In this document: piece after piece, positions 17,178-26,916 of the stretch
Position numbering within the stretch: position 1 is the first letter of the stretch
Layout of the letters: every line of letters begins with the position of its first letter
DNA from: Halopseudomonas laoshanensis
GTDB lineage: Bacteria; Pseudomonadota; Gammaproteobacteria; Pseudomonadales; Pseudomonadaceae
Assembly: GCF_008365385.1 (NCBI RefSeq)
Contig: NZ_QOVF01000007.1
Location: 93,396 to 157,395 of the forward strand
Direction of reading: 5' to 3'
DNA length: 64,000 nt
Program-made: the position numbers and the translations under genes
The notes under the pieces: generated by a model
What the model was told of the DNA's origin: nothing
Databases searched by the model: none
What the model saw: the letters and a program-made list of their open reading frames with translations, nothing else

Positions 17178-17927
17178 TCAATAGATGCTGAAGGGGAAGT
17201 ACTTGTCGTTGATCTCGGCGTAGGTGCCGTCATCAATGATTTCCTGCAGAGCCTTGTTCAGGCGCTCACGCAGCGGGTCGCCCTTGCGTACAGCGATGCC
17301 GATCTTGTCGTTGTCGAATACTGGGTCACCCTTGAATTCGAAATTGGCACCGGCTTCACTTTGCAGCCACTCGTACTGTACGAAGTTGTCCGCCAGCACG
17401 CCGTCAATGCGACCGGAGTTCATGTCTAGGTAAGCATTTTCCTGGGTGTCATACAGACGCACGTCAACTACGTCACCCATGTTTTCTTCCAGCCACTGGC
17501 CAGCGATAGTCGCGCGCTGGGCGCCAATGGTCTTGCCTTTCAGGCTGGCTTCGTCAGTCTTGAAGTCAGAGTCCTTCGGCGCAACAAACTGCAGCTTGTT
17601 GGTGTAATAGGGCTCGGTGAAGTCAACGGCCTGCTGGCGCTCTTCAGTGATCGACATGGAAGCGACCAGGAAGTCGAAACGGCGGGTGTTCAGCGCGGGA
17701 ATGATACCGTCCCAATCTGAAGTCACCACGGTGCACTCAGCGTCCATTTTTTCACACAGAGCCTTGGCGATGTCGATGTCGAAACCGACCACTTCACCGC
17801 TCTTGTCGATCAGGTTGAAGGGAGGATACGCCCCTTCGGTGCCGATACGCAGCTCATCGGCCAGTGCCGGAGCACTGATCAGCATGGCGGTAGCGGCGGC
17901 TAACAGAACCTTCTTATAGCTTTTCAT
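17178..17927 (-). CDS. Periplasmic basic amino acid-binding protein (HisJ/ArtJ/LAO type)
   Basis: This 249-residue solute-binding protein has a Sec signal (cleavage after ALA at about 23). The mature start ELRIGTEGAYPPFNLID is the family-3 signature, and GFDIDIAKALCEKM follows. A Cys pair (CEKMDAEC) is like the disulfide in LAO/HisJ proteins. It captures the amino acid in the periplasm and delivers it to the two permeases. It lies 12 bp after the ATPase gene. Confidence 0.93.
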   Translation of the reverse strand: MKSYKKVLLAAATAMLISAPALADELRIGTEGAYPPFNLIDKSGEVVGFDIDIAKALCEKMDAECTVVTSDWDGIIPALNTRRFDFLVASMSITEERQQAVDFTEPYYTNKLQFVAPKDSDFKTDEASLKGKTIGAQRATIAGQWLEENMGDVVDVRLYDTQENAYLDMNSGRIDGVLADNFVQYEWLQSEAGANFEFKGDPVFDNDKIGIAVRKGDPLRERLNKALQEIIDDGTYAEINDKYFPFSIY

Positions 17928-17939
17928 GGGTACTGCTCC

Positions 17940-18707
17940 TTACTTTTGGCTGGACATGAATTGTCTACAACGTTCCGACTTGGAGTTATCAAACACTTGC
18001 TCAGGGGTGCCGATTTCCTCGACCTGACCCTGATGGAGAAAAACCACCTGGCTGGACACTTGCCGGGCAAAGCCCATCTCATGGGTTACCAACAACATAG
18101 TACGCCCTTCCTCGGCCAGCGCGCGGATCACGGTCAGCACTTCATTGACCATTTCCGGGTCCAGCGCCGAGGTTGGCTCATCAAACAGAATAACCCGCGG
18201 TTGCATGGCCAGGGTGCGAGCAATAGCTGCACGCTGTTGCTGGCCGCCGGAGAGCTGTGCGGGAAACGAGTGGCGCTTGTCGGCGATGCCGACTTTCTCC
18301 AAAAACAGTTCCGCTGCGGCGATCGCATCTGCCTTGGGTTGACCCAGCACCCGGCGCGGCGCCTCGATAATGTTGTCGAGGATGCTCATGTGCGGCCACA
18401 GATTGAAACTCTGGAACACGAAACCGACCCGTGCGCGCAGACGGTTGATCTGTTTGCTGTCAGCTGCAACCAGTGCCCCGTTACGACCGGGCTTGAGCTT
18501 CATTTCTTCGCCGGCGACGATGATCTGTCCGGCGTGGGGGTTTTCCAACAGGTTGATACAGCGCAGCAAAGTACTTTTGCCGGAGCCGGAAGAGCCGAGG
18601 ATGGAGATGACGTCGCCGTCGTGGGCAACAAGATCAACGCCCTTGAGAACTTCAAGGTCGCCGTAGCGTTTATGCAGATTACGCACTTCGAGAGCGGGCG
18701 GTGTCAC
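17940..18707 (-). CDS. Polar amino acid ABC importer ATPase (HisP type)
   Basis: This 255-residue ATPase is first in the importer operon. Walker A GSSGSGKST (about 36-44), Q-loop VFQSFNLWPHM, signature LSGGQQQR, Walker B VILFDEPTSALDPE and switch His in LLVTHEMGFA are all intact. The length and the FNLWPH insert are typical of HisP/ArtP/GlnQ. The 29-bp upstream stretch at 18736-18747 holds an imperfect inverted repeat CCTGT-GT-ACAGG that may be an operator. Confidence 0.94.
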   Translation of the reverse strand: MTPPALEVRNLHKRYGDLEVLKGVDLVAHDGDVISILGSSGSGKSTLLRCINLLENPHAGQIIVAGEEMKLKPGRNGALVAADSKQINRLRARVGFVFQSFNLWPHMSILDNIIEAPRRVLGQPKADAIAAAELFLEKVGIADKRHSFPAQLSGGQQQRAAIARTLAMQPRVILFDEPTSALDPEMVNEVLTVIRALAEEGRTMLLVTHEMGFARQVSSQVVFLHQGQVEEIGTPEQVFDNSKSERCRQFMSSQK

Positions 18708-18963
18708 GTATCGTTTCCAGTCAGCGCAAAAAGCACCTGTGTACAGGCACTTGATTATGAATGACTACCGGTCGGACCGGCGTTCCGGTGGGCCGGCATA
18801 CCGGATTCCGGCGTATCGACAGATCCATCTGCAATAATCCTGTCATGCGGCAAAGCTAGCACAGCTAATGCGCATGACCAAGAACCCTCTTGGGGTCATG
18901 TCCCGAATATGCATGCAAAAGTCTTTCCAGATTAAACCCGGCAGAGACATTTCGTACGGACAT

Positions 18964-18995
18964 AAAAAAACCCGCCAAAGACGCTAGCGGGTTTT
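18964..18995 (-). terminator. Rho-independent terminator of tRNA-Phe
   Basis: On the minus strand AAAACCCGC, 11-nt loop, GCGGGTTTT, then three more T. It starts 9 bp after the tRNA 3' end. Confidence 0.88.
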
Positions 18996-19003
18996 AACAA
19001 TAA

Positions 19004-19079
19004 TGGTGCCCAGAGACGGAATCGAACCGCCGACACGAGGATTTTCAATCCTCTGCTCTACCAACTGAGCTATCTGGGC
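19004..19079 (-). tRNA. tRNA-Phe (anticodon GAA)
   Basis: A 76-nt cloverleaf with encoded CCA: acceptor GCCCAGA pairs with TCTGGGC, D-arm AGCTCAGTTGGTAGAGC, anticodon stem GAGGATTGAAAATCCTC with anticodon GAA, and T-arm with GGTTCGATTCC. It lies between yggX and the amino acid importer, an arrangement known from other pseudomonads. Confidence 0.97.
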
Positions 19080-19090
19080 AACGGGGCGCT

Positions 19091-19119
19091 ATTAAACGGT
19101 TTAAGGATGTATGTGTCAA
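19091..19119 (-). promoter_or_regulatory. Sigma-70 promoter of tRNA-Phe
   Basis: On the minus strand, -35 TTGACA (19119-19114, perfect), 17-bp spacer, -10 TTTAAT (19096-19091). A G+C discriminator (GCGCCCCG) follows, as in stringently controlled promoters. Confidence 0.82.
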
Positions 19120-19167
19120 GCGCCGCAGGAAAATATTGTTCCGTTGTTTCAGCCGCTTACCGATCAT

Positions 19168-19440
19168 TTATTGCTCAGGTGGCACGTAACCCTCGGCCTG
19201 AGCGTATTCTTCGCCGGAAAGGAACTTGTCCATTTCTTCCTGAATAAAGCGCCTGTCCTCAGGATCCATCATGTTAAGGCGGCGTTCGTTGATCAGCATC
19301 GTCTGGTGCGCCTGCCATTCGTCCCAGGCTTTCTTCGACACTTCATTGAAGATTTTCTCGCCCTTGGGGCCTGGGTAGGGAGCGCGCTCCATACCAGGCA
19401 GCTGTTCTTTATATTTGCGGCACATCACCATGCGGGTCAT
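19168..19440 (-). CDS. yggX: Probable Fe(II)-trafficking protein YggX
   Basis: This 90-residue protein starts [16 protein letters not shown] with the conserved single Cys at position 7. It is rich in charged residues and matches YggX in length. YggX protects iron-sulfur enzymes from oxidants and is linked genetically to MutY. The start at 19440 has an AAGGAG site. It lies 35 bp after mutY on the same strand, so mutY-yggX is a probable operon. Confidence 0.95.
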   Translation of the reverse strand: MTRMVMCRKYKEQLPGMERAPYPGPKGEKIFNEVSKKAWDEWQAHQTMLINERRLNMMDPEDRRFIQEEMDKFLSGEEYAQAEGYVPPEQ

Positions 19441-19475
19441 GGGCATCTCCTTGAATGAGGCAATCAAACGCCAGG

Positions 19476-20525
19476 TCAGATAGTCAATTCAGCTCGCGCC
19501 AGCAGCTTTTTTACCGGAGCAGCAAGCCCCAGGCGCGATGGTTGGCGCAGGTTATACCAGACCTGGCCCGGCTCGGCCACGCTATGGCCTGCCATCACCC
19601 GCACCAGCAGCGGCTGAATATCCAGATGGAAGTGGCTGAAGGTATGACGCAGCGGCTCCAGCAGCTCCGGCGCTTCTGCGCGCCAGCCCTGTTGCTCGAT
19701 CAAACGGGCCAACTGTTCGCGATCATCCAGCTGCGGCGGACACCACAGACCACCCCAGAGACCGGAATCCGGACGACGCTGCAACCAGATATCACCTTCG
19801 GCATTCATCACCAAGGGCATCAGGCATTGGCGCACGGGTATCTGCTTGCGCGGCTTGGAGTGCGGATATTGCGTTGGCTGACCCAGCAGACGCGCCTCGC
19901 AGCCGGCCTGCAGCGGGCACACCAGGCAGGAAGGTTTGCTGCGCGTACAAAGCGTGGCGCCCAGATCCATCATCGCCTGAGTATAGTGGTTGACCCTGCT
20001 GTGCGGGGTGTAACGCTCGGCAACCACCCACAATCGATCGTGCACGGCCTTCTCGCCCGGCCAGCCCGCCACCGCGTGATAGCGCGCCAGTACGCGCTTG
20101 ACGTTGCCGTCAAGAATCGGCGCGCGCAGACCCATGCTCAGGCTGGCAATCGCCCCCGCAGTGGAGCGGCCGATGCCCGGCAGGCTGATCAGCTGATCAA
20201 TGTTCCGGGGGAACTCGCCAGCAAACTCGGTTACTACCAGCTTGGCGGCTTTGTGCAGATTACGCGCCCGGCTGTAGTAACCCAAACCGGTCCACAAATG
20301 CAGTACCTCGTCGGGCTCGGCCGCCGCCAGCGCCCCAACATCGGGCAGCGTCTGCATAAAGCGCTCGAAATAGGGGATCACCGTAGCGACCTGCGTCTGC
20401 TGCAGCATAATCTCCGAGACCCAGACCCGGTAAGGGGTCATATCCTGCTGCCAGGGCAAATCCTTGCGGCCGTGCCGGTCATACCACTCCAGCACCGCCG
20501 CCGAGAAGTCAGCCGCGCTATTCAC
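19476..20525 (-). CDS. mutY: Adenine DNA glycosylase MutY
   Basis: This 349-residue enzyme removes adenine mispaired with 8-oxoguanine. It has the catalytic Glu in [14 protein letters not shown] (near residue 37), the helix-hairpin-helix [12 protein letters not shown] and the four-Cys cluster [17 protein letters not shown] for [4Fe-4S]. A C-terminal Nudix-like domain senses 8-oxoG. It starts with GTG at 20525 and overlaps the AsmA stop as GTGA, which indicates translational coupling. Confidence 0.96.
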   Translation of the reverse strand: MNSAADFSAAVLEWYDRHGRKDLPWQQDMTPYRVWVSEIMLQQTQVATVIPYFERFMQTLPDVGALAAAEPDEVLHLWTGLGYYSRARNLHKAAKLVVTEFAGEFPRNIDQLISLPGIGRSTAGAIASLSMGLRAPILDGNVKRVLARYHAVAGWPGEKAVHDRLWVVAERYTPHSRVNHYTQAMMDLGATLCTRSKPSCLVCPLQAGCEARLLGQPTQYPHSKPRKQIPVRQCLMPLVMNAEGDIWLQRRPDSGLWGGLWCPPQLDDREQLARLIEQQGWRAEAPELLEPLRHTFSHFHLDIQPLLVRVMAGHSVAEPGQVWYNLRQPSRLGLAAPVKKLLARAELTI

Positions 20526-22699
20526 CGGTCGAACAGGCTCCGAATGGCATCGCGCACCGCAGGAGCTTTATCACCGAGCTTTTCTTCCAGCTTTTCCTCG
20601 ACCTTGCGCTGCGCTTCATTGCCCAGCAACTGCCCGGCGATGCGCTGCACGCCATCGCGGTCGACGTTGCAGCTACTGGCCGCATTGTGCAAAAAGCCCT
20701 GACAACGCACTGGCCATTCAACATCCACATAGCGCTCGTTCACCGCACAGGCAGGGTCCGGCATCGCGGCGCTATCGCCTTGAATCAGTAAGCCCAGACG
20801 GTAATCCATACGCTGCTGTGGCAGGTCCACCTCGCCTGTGCCTTTCACTGCCAGGCCCGGCAAAGCCGCTAACAGGTCGTCATTTCTCACTTTGCCATCG
20901 ACGATGCGGAAGCTGCCGCCCAGAGCCGAGAAAGGCGTATCCTCGGCGCCGCGAGACTCGCTCAGCGTTTTGCGATTAACCAGGGCAATGGCCTCGCACA
21001 TCTGCTGTTCCAGGTTCACACCAATAAGCGCTCCCTCAAGCACGTTGAAACGGGCGCTGCCGTTAAGCGTATCCATCCAGCGCTTGATGCTATTGCCGCT
21101 GGCACTGACATCCAGATTGAAATCCAGTTTGCCGCGCATCTGCTCGCCCATATCGTAGGCTTGCTGAATGGCCAATGAATCCATGCCGGTCAACTGCTTG
21201 GCCACTGAGAGACTGACTGGCGTGCTGGTGGTGTCAATTTCTGCTGTCACACTGAAGCGGCCGCCAAATACGCCGCCATCGAATTGCTTGATTTGAATTT
21301 TGCCATCACGGGCAACCACTGCGGCGATGAACGGGTTGATCGTTTGACCCGTCAGTTGTACCTCATCCAGCGCCAGCTTGCCGTCGACATCCAGGCCAGC
21401 CAGTGCTTGCAACGGCAGCACCTCCTCATCGCTCCAAGCCTCAGGCGCGGTGTCGGACCGGCTGCCGCCAGACGGAGCCTGGGGCGCGGCTTCAGCCGTA
21501 GCGGGCTCTTCTGCTGGCGGCAGATAATCATCCAGATTCAAAGCGCCTCCAGACAGGTCAAAGCGCAACGCCTGGCGCTCGAAATCGGCAATACCAAGGC
21601 TCCCAGTGAGTTCAGTACCGTCCACCAGCAACTTCAGTTCTTCCAGCATCAGGCTGGTAGCTGAACCGCTAATGACCGAGCTTAATGCGACCGATTCAAG
21701 CGCGCCGGTCCTGGCGGTTTCCGGCACTTCCTGACCTATGGCAGCGAGCAACGCACGGGCATCGAAATCGGCTACATCGAGGCGGCCGTCCAGCCGCATA
21801 TCACCTTTCAGCTCGCTGGCTCTGACCTGCCCCGTGGCGCGCAAATCAGCTACAGACAAACGCATCTGATTGAACTCGGCAATGTTTGCACCCAGATCCA
21901 GCAACGCATCGCCCTGCAGCTGCATAGCCAACGCTCGCCCGGAGAAGGGCTCGCCGCTGGCATCCACCTTCAGATCCACCGCATCCAACTGATAACGCTC
22001 AAGCTCAAAATCAAACTGGGCCAGGGTTTTCAGATCGATACGCACACGCAGGGCGGGCTGCTCGGCGGTCAACAGGCCAAGAAAATTCACATCAAAGGGC
22101 TCACCCTCGATCAGCGCGCCGGTAGTCAGGTTGGCGTCTTCCAACTGCAAAATCTGCCCGGAAGCCAGGTCCTTGTAACGACCCCGCGCGTTGGTAATGC
22201 GCACGCTCTCAATCGCCACTTCGAAATCGCGACCCTCGTCTGCAGACTCCTCTTCAGCCTGGGCAATCTCTTCTTCCGCCGCAGCCTCGGTTTCCTGATC
22301 AGCGCCGATACTTTCCCAGTTACCCCGGCCTTCGGCATTTCTGACCAGGTTCAGGCTAACGTTGTCGAGAATCACATCGCTCATGCGAAGCTGCCTGCGA
22401 AGCAGCGGCAAAACCTCGACGCCCAGCCCGAGATTACCAATCTGCGCAAGCGCATCGTCCGGAGCATCCAGCGCGGCCACACCGACATCCTCAAGCTCGA
22501 TCCCCAACCATGGAAACAGTGACCAGCCAATATCGCCACCCAGAGTAAGCTCGATATTCGCCTGCTCACGGGCTGCTTGCTGGATCTCGTCCTTGTAGTC
22601 ATTCGGGTCGAACATGCGGGTCAGAAAAAACAGCACGCCTGCCGCCAGTAGTACGACACCAAAGACCACCAGCCCCAGCACTTTGGCAAAGGATTTCAT
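20522..22699 (-). CDS. AsmA family inner-membrane-anchored protein
   Basis: This 725-residue protein has one N-terminal membrane helix (about residues 5-28: [19 protein letters not shown]), then the AsmA N-terminal pattern [17 protein letters not shown] and a long beta-rich periplasmic part. The C-terminus holds the AsmA domain with [21 protein letters not shown]. AsmA-like proteins are thought to bridge the envelope and move phospholipids. The acidic Ala/Glu-rich stretch at 134-155 is low complexity. It is directly upstream of and coupled to mutY, as in other pseudomonads. Confidence 0.9.
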   Translation of the reverse strand: MKSFAKVLGLVVFGVVLLAAGVLFFLTRMFDPNDYKDEIQQAAREQANIELTLGGDIGWSLFPWLGIELEDVGVAALDAPDDALAQIGNLGLGVEVLPLLRRQLRMSDVILDNVSLNLVRNAEGRGNWESIGADQETEAAAEEEIAQAEEESADEGRDFEVAIESVRITNARGRYKDLASGQILQLEDANLTTGALIEGEPFDVNFLGLLTAEQPALRVRIDLKTLAQFDFELERYQLDAVDLKVDASGEPFSGRALAMQLQGDALLDLGANIAEFNQMRLSVADLRATGQVRASELKGDMRLDGRLDVADFDARALLAAIGQEVPETARTGALESVALSSVISGSATSLMLEELKLLVDGTELTGSLGIADFERQALRFDLSGGALNLDDYLPPAEEPATAEAAPQAPSGGSRSDTAPEAWSDEEVLPLQALAGLDVDGKLALDEVQLTGQTINPFIAAVVARDGKIQIKQFDGGVFGGRFSVTAEIDTTSTPVSLSVAKQLTGMDSLAIQQAYDMGEQMRGKLDFNLDVSASGNSIKRWMDTLNGSARFNVLEGALIGVNLEQQMCEAIALVNRKTLSESRGAEDTPFSALGGSFRIVDGKVRNDDLLAALPGLAVKGTGEVDLPQQRMDYRLGLLIQGDSAAMPDPACAVNERYVDVEWPVRCQGFLHNAASSCNVDRDGVQRIAGQLLGNEAQRKVEEKLEEKLGDKAPAVRDAIRSLFDR

Positions 22700-22768
22700 G
22701 GATGCTTCCTTATATTCATCAACACGCGAAAAGGACCAAGGGGCCAGTAATGGGTGCCCCTATTAATA

Positions 22769-23887
22769 TCAGATAGGGTAAAGGCTCTTGAATCGAGTAG
22801 CCACCTCTTCTGCCAGAGCCAGGCTGGCGGTGAGCCCAGGCGATTCGATCCCAAACAGATTGATCAAACCAGGCACTGCGTGGCTTGAATGATCTTGGAT
22901 GAGAAAATCCATCGCCGGTTCCCCCGCCGCACTGAGCTTGGCCCGCACTCCAGCATAGGCTGGCACCAGTTTTTCGGCTTGGCAGTCCGGCCAGTAGCGC
23001 TTTACCGCCTGGGCAAATGTCTCTCGGCGCGACTCGTCCATCGCATAGTCCAGTTGCTGCTGATAACGCACGTCGGGGCCGAAGCGCAGTTGGCCGGCCA
23101 GGTCCAGGGTCGCATGCACACCAAGACCCGTCGCATTCGCCTCCGGCATGGGGTACACCAGATGACTGAAGGGCGAGCGGCCGCTGTAAGCAAAATATTG
23201 CCCTTGGCACAGATGCAGAGGCGGAATCTGTTGCTCAGGCATACTTTCTACGGAGGCGGCCAGCGCCTGAGCAAATAGCCCGCCCGCGTTGATCAGGTAA
23301 CGGCAGCTCAAGGTGAATGCATCGCCTGCGCTGTCGCCGCTGAGCCGGAAACCGCCAGCGATTGCGTCCACGCGGTCTACTCGGGTACGGCATTGCAGCG
23401 TGCCGCCTGCCTGTTGCAATGCTGCCTCGTAGGAGCCCATCAAGCCGTGACTATCAATAATCCCGGTAAGGGGTGAAAACAGACCCGCCACGCCACGCAA
23501 GGCCGGCTCGCGGGCGTGTAGCTCAGCGGCACTAAGGGTTTGCAGTTCTACGCCATTGGCCTGCGCATTGGACCTGAGCGCTTGCAGCGCGGGCAGCTCT
23601 GCCGGCTCGACCGCCACCAGCAACTTGCCAACCTGGCAATGCGTCACGGCATATTCGGCGCACCAGGCGTAAAGCAGATCACGACCTTCGCGGCACAGGC
23701 GCGCCTTCAGCGACCCTGGAGCATAATAAATACCGGCATGGATCACTTCGCTGTTACGGCTTGATGCATGCTGACCCGGCCAGGCCTCCTGCTCCAATAC
23801 CAGCACCTCGCGCCCACCGCGCGCAAGCCGCTGGGCGATAGCCAGGCCGACTACGCCCGCACCAACCACCACTACTTCAGAGTCCAA
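22769..23887 (-). CDS. FAD-dependent oxidoreductase, L-2-hydroxyglutarate dehydrogenase-like
   Basis: This 372-residue DAO-fold flavoprotein has the dinucleotide motif VVVGAGVVGLAIAQRLARGG (6-25), followed by HASSRNSEVIHAGIYYAPGSLKARLC, which is characteristic of the LhgO/L2HGDH branch. The C-terminal GIESPGLTASLALA closes the FAD site. It probably oxidises a 2-hydroxy acid and passes electrons to quinone. It is divergent from hisB across 160 bp. Confidence 0.85.
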   Translation of the reverse strand: MDSEVVVVGAGVVGLAIAQRLARGGREVLVLEQEAWPGQHASSRNSEVIHAGIYYAPGSLKARLCREGRDLLYAWCAEYAVTHCQVGKLLVAVEPAELPALQALRSNAQANGVELQTLSAAELHAREPALRGVAGLFSPLTGIIDSHGLMGSYEAALQQAGGTLQCRTRVDRVDAIAGGFRLSGDSAGDAFTLSCRYLINAGGLFAQALAASVESMPEQQIPPLHLCQGQYFAYSGRSPFSHLVYPMPEANATGLGVHATLDLAGQLRFGPDVRYQQQLDYAMDESRRETFAQAVKRYWPDCQAEKLVPAYAGVRAKLSAAGEPAMDFLIQDHSSHAVPGLINLFGIESPGLTASLALAEEVATRFKSLYPI

Positions 23888-24005
23888 TATCGATTACCCA
23901 GCGCATCAATCACCCTCCCACTATTTTCAACCCGGCTGCGCAGCACTATCGGCACGATATGCACAAGCGATCAGCCTGCTGTAGCCCCGGGCACCGTGGT
24001 ACCCG

Positions 24006-24011
24006 TATAAT
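24006..24011 (+). promoter_or_regulatory. Candidate -10 box for the hisBHAF run
   Basis: A perfect TATAAT lies 36 bp before the hisB start. The -35 region about 17 bp upstream (TGTAGC-like) is poor. Promoter identity is inferred from position. Confidence 0.4.
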
Positions 24012-24047
24012 GCACGCCCTTGATAGATTATTCAGCGGAGAACAGCC

Positions 24048-24641
24048 ATGGCGGAGCGCAAGGCAAGCGTCGAGCGCAACACTCTGGAAACCCAAGTCAA
24101 AGTTGAGATCAACCTGGACGGCACCGGCCAGTCCGACTTTGATATTGGCGTCCCTTTTCTAGAGCACATGCTAGACCAGATTTCCCGGCACGGGCTGATC
24201 GACATGCAGATCAAGTCGCGTGGCGACCTGCACATCGACGACCACCACACTGTGGAGGATGTCGGCATCACCCTGGGCATGGCTTTTGCCAAGGCCATTG
24301 GTGACAAGAAAGGTATCCGCCGTTACGGCCATGCCTATGTGCCGTTGGATGAAGCTCTGTCCCGCGTGGTGATCGACTTCTCCGGTCGCCCAGGCCTGCA
24401 CATGGACATTGACTATACCCGGGCCAGCGTCGGCGGCTTTGATGTGGATCTATTTGGCGAGTTCTTCCAGGGCTTCGTCAACCACTCGCAGACCACGCTG
24501 CACATCGATAATCTGAAGGGGGTCAACACCCACCATCAGATCGAAACGGTGTTCAAGGCCTTTGGCCGCGCGTTGCGCATGGCGGTGGAAGAAGATCCGC
24601 GCATGAGCGGCATGATGCCCTCCACCAAAGGCTGCCTGTAA
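24048..24641 (+). CDS. hisB: Imidazoleglycerol-phosphate dehydratase
   Basis: This 197-residue enzyme carries out the sixth step of histidine synthesis. It is monofunctional, without the phosphatase domain of enteric HisB. Metal-ligand motifs are intact: [31 protein letters not shown], and [19 protein letters not shown]. It heads the hisBHAF run on the plus strand and is followed after 3 bp by hisH. Confidence 0.97.
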   Translation: MAERKASVERNTLETQVKVEINLDGTGQSDFDIGVPFLEHMLDQISRHGLIDMQIKSRGDLHIDDHHTVEDVGITLGMAFAKAIGDKKGIRRYGHAYVPLDEALSRVVIDFSGRPGLHMDIDYTRASVGGFDVDLFGEFFQGFVNHSQTTLHIDNLKGVNTHHQIETVFKAFGRALRMAVEEDPRMSGMMPSTKGCL

Positions 24642-24644
24642 CCG

Positions 24645-25289
24645 ATGACTGCCAGCCGAGTAGCTGTTATCGATTACGGCATGGGCAACCTGCATTCGGT
24701 AGCCAAAGCCCTTGAGCATGCCGGCGCCTTGCGCGTGGAAGTGACCAGCGATCCTGCCACAATTCTGGCGGCCGACCGTGTGGTACTACCCGGTGTGGGC
24801 GCCATCCGGGACTGCGTCAGTGAGCTGCGGCAACTGGGGTTGGATCAGGTGGTACGTGAAGTGGTCAAGGAAAAGCCGCTTCTGGGTATTTGTGTCGGCA
24901 TGCAGATGCTGTTCGAGAGCAGTGAAGAAAATGGCGGCGTGGATTGCCTCGGTCACTTCCCGGGCAAGGTCAGCTTCTTCGGCAATGAGCTGTACGAAGG
25001 TGACGTGCGTCTGAAAGTGCCACACATGGGCTGGAATCAGGTCAAGCAGAGCATTGACCACCCCATGTGGCATCGCATTGACCAGGATGCGCGTTTCTAT
25101 TTCGTGCACAGCTACCATGCCCAGCCAGGCAAGCATACCCACATTGCCGGGCGCTGCCGCTATGGCGTCGACTTCGCCGCTGCAGTGATTCAAGACAATA
25201 TATTCGCCACCCAGTTTCACCCGGAAAAAAGCCATACCAACGGCCTGCAGCTGATGCAGAACTTCCTGGCCTGGGACGGGCGCTGGTAA
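24645..25289 (+). CDS. hisH: Imidazole glycerol phosphate synthase, glutaminase subunit HisH
   Basis: This 214-residue class I glutamine amidotransferase feeds ammonia to HisF. It shows [10 protein letters not shown] (10-19), the oxyanion/nucleophile motif [10 protein letters not shown] with catalytic Cys, and the terminal His-Glu pair in [11 protein letters not shown]. Together with HisF (26143-26916) it forms the IGP synthase. Confidence 0.97.
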   Translation: MTASRVAVIDYGMGNLHSVAKALEHAGALRVEVTSDPATILAADRVVLPGVGAIRDCVSELRQLGLDQVVREVVKEKPLLGICVGMQMLFESSEENGGVDCLGHFPGKVSFFGNELYEGDVRLKVPHMGWNQVKQSIDHPMWHRIDQDARFYFVHSYHAQPGKHTHIAGRCRYGVDFAAAVIQDNIFATQFHPEKSHTNGLQLMQNFLAWDGRW

Positions 25290-25294
25290 ACCAG

Positions 25295-25329
25295 GCTTCA
25301 AGCTTGAAGCTCTTTTTCCGAAGGAAAAG
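25295..25329 (+). repeat. 16-bp perfect palindrome and hairpin covering the hisA ribosome site
   Basis: GCTTCAAGCTTGAAGC (25295-25310) is a perfect palindrome in the 42-bp hisH-hisA gap. Immediately after it, CTTTTTCC-GAA-GGAAAAG (25312-25329) is self-complementary and contains the hisA GAAGGA ribosome site, 3 bp before the ATG. It might modulate translation or be one of the dispersed AAGCTT-type intergenic elements of pseudomonads. Confidence 0.55.
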
Positions 25330-25331
25330 TC

Positions 25332-26081
25332 ATGCTGATTATCCCCGCTATCGACCTTAAAGACGGTGCTTGTGTGCGCTTGCGCCAGGGCCTGATGGAC
25401 GATGCCACGGTATTTTCCGATGATCCGGTGGCCATGGCCGCGAAATGGGTCGAGGGTGGCTGCCGCCGTTTGCACCTGGTCGACCTCAACGGTGCCTTTG
25501 AAGGCAAGCCGGTCAATGGCGACGTGGTAACGGCGATTGCCCGCGCCTACCCTGAGCTGCCGATCCAGATCGGCGGCGGCATCCGTTCACTGGACACCAT
25601 CGAGCATTATGTACGCGCCGGCGTCAGCTACGTGATCCTCGGCACCAAAGCGGTCAAAGAGCCGGAGTTCGTTGCTGAAGCCTGCCGCGCCTTCCCCGGC
25701 AAGGTCATTGTGGGCCTGGACGCCAAAGACGGCTTTGTGGCCACTGACGGCTGGGCCGAAGTCAGCACCGTGCAGGTGATTGATCTGGCCAAGCGTTTTG
25801 AAGCCGACGGCGTGGCCGCGATTGTTTATACCGATATCGCCAAAGACGGCATGATGCAGGGCTGCAATGTCGAAGCCACCGCCGCGCTGGCCAATGCCAC
25901 ACGCATCCCGGTGATCGCCTCTGGCGGCATTCATAATCTCGGCGATATCCAGTCACTGCTGAATGCCCGTGCCCCCGGTATTATCGGCGCCATCACTGGC
26001 CGCGCGATCTATGAAGGCACGCTGGATGTGGCAGAGGCGCAAGCGCTCTGTGATCGCGCACAGGCAAGCGGCACGCCATAA
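25332..26081 (+). CDS. hisA: ProFAR isomerase HisA
   Basis: This 249-residue (beta/alpha)8 enzyme isomerises ProFAR in histidine synthesis. It starts [19 protein letters not shown] with the catalytic Asp at residue 8. Other features are [10 protein letters not shown] and [12 protein letters not shown] with the second catalytic Asp, and [10 protein letters not shown] with the phosphate site. It follows hisH and precedes hisF. Confidence 0.97.
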   Translation: MLIIPAIDLKDGACVRLRQGLMDDATVFSDDPVAMAAKWVEGGCRRLHLVDLNGAFEGKPVNGDVVTAIARAYPELPIQIGGGIRSLDTIEHYVRAGVSYVILGTKAVKEPEFVAEACRAFPGKVIVGLDAKDGFVATDGWAEVSTVQVIDLAKRFEADGVAAIVYTDIAKDGMMQGCNVEATAALANATRIPVIASGGIHNLGDIQSLLNARAPGIIGAITGRAIYEGTLDVAEAQALCDRAQASGTP

Positions 26082-26118
26082 GCCACAAGCATTTACTTGC
26101 AGCTCGAGGCTTGGCGCT

Positions 26119-26139
26119 GAAAGCTGCTTTCGGAGAAAG
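26119..26139 (+). repeat. Overlapping self-complementary hairpins at the hisF ribosome site
   Basis: GAAAGC-T-GCTTTC (26119-26131) and CTTTC-GGA-GAAAG (26127-26139) are mutually exclusive pairings. The second places the GGAG ribosome site in a loop just before the hisF ATG at 26143. Confidence 0.45.
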
Positions 26140-26142
26140 CCC

Positions 26143-26916
26143 ATGGGTTTGGCCAAGAGAATCATCCCCTGCCTGGACGTCGACAACGGCCGCGTAGTCA
26201 AGGGCGTGCAGTTCGAGAATATTCGTGATGCCGGCGACCCGGTGGAAGTGGCGCGGCGTTACAACGAACAGGGCGCGGACGAGATAACCTTTCTCGACAT
26301 CACCGCCAGCCATCAGGAGCGTGACACCACGCTGCATACCGTCGAGCGCATGGCCAGCGAAGTCTTTATTCCGCTGACAGTGGGCGGCGGTGTACGCACC
26401 ATTCAGGATATCCGCAACCTGCTGAATGCTGGAGCTGACAAGGTCTCGATCAATACCGCGGCAGTGTTCAATCCGGAGTTTGTCGGTGAAGCGGCAGATC
26501 GGTTCGGTTCGCAGTGCATTGTCGTAGCAATTGACGCCAAGCGCGTTTCCGCGCTCGGCGAGCCCGGCCGCTGGGAAATCTTTACCCACGGTGGACGCAA
26601 GCCAACCGGCCTGGATGCGGTCATGTGGGCGAAGAAAATGGAAGATCTCGGCGCTGGCGAGATTCTGCTGACCAGCATGGATCAGGACGGCGTCAAGAGC
26701 GGCTATGACCTGGGTGTTACTCGCGCCATCAGCGATACCCTGCACATTCCGGTGATCGCCTCAGGCGGCGTCGGCAACCTGCAGCATCTGGCCGATGGCG
26801 TGTTGCTCGGCGGTGCGGATGCGGTGTTAGCAGCGAGTATCTTTCACTTCGGCGAATACAGCGTTAGCGAAGCCAAGGCGTATATGGCAGCACGCGGCAT
26901 TGAGATGCGCCTGTAA
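26143..26916 (+). CDS. hisF: Imidazole glycerol phosphate synthase, cyclase subunit HisF
   Basis: This 257-residue (beta/alpha)8 cyclase pairs with HisH and yields IGP and AICAR. It starts [22 protein letters not shown] with the catalytic Asp near 11; [11 protein letters not shown] and [15 protein letters not shown] with the second Asp are also present. The start at 26143 is preferred because all family motifs begin there; upstream in-frame sequence is hisA overlap. It ends one base before the convergent yibQ gene ends. Confidence 0.97.
   Translation: MGLAKRIIPCLDVDNGRVVKGVQFENIRDAGDPVEVARRYNEQGADEITFLDITASHQERDTTLHTVERMASEVFIPLTVGGGVRTIQDIRNLLNAGADKVSINTAAVFNPEFVGEAADRFGSQCIVVAIDAKRVSALGEPGRWEIFTHGGRKPTGLDAVMWAKKMEDLGAGEILLTSMDQDGVKSGYDLGVTRAISDTLHIPVIASGGVGNLQHLADGVLLGGADAVLAASIFHFGEYSVSEAKAYMAARGIEMRL

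Noticed and set aside
19455..20702. 415-codon open frame on the plus strand
   Set aside because: Antisense to mutY and the end of the AsmA gene; composition looks like a reverse-strand shadow.
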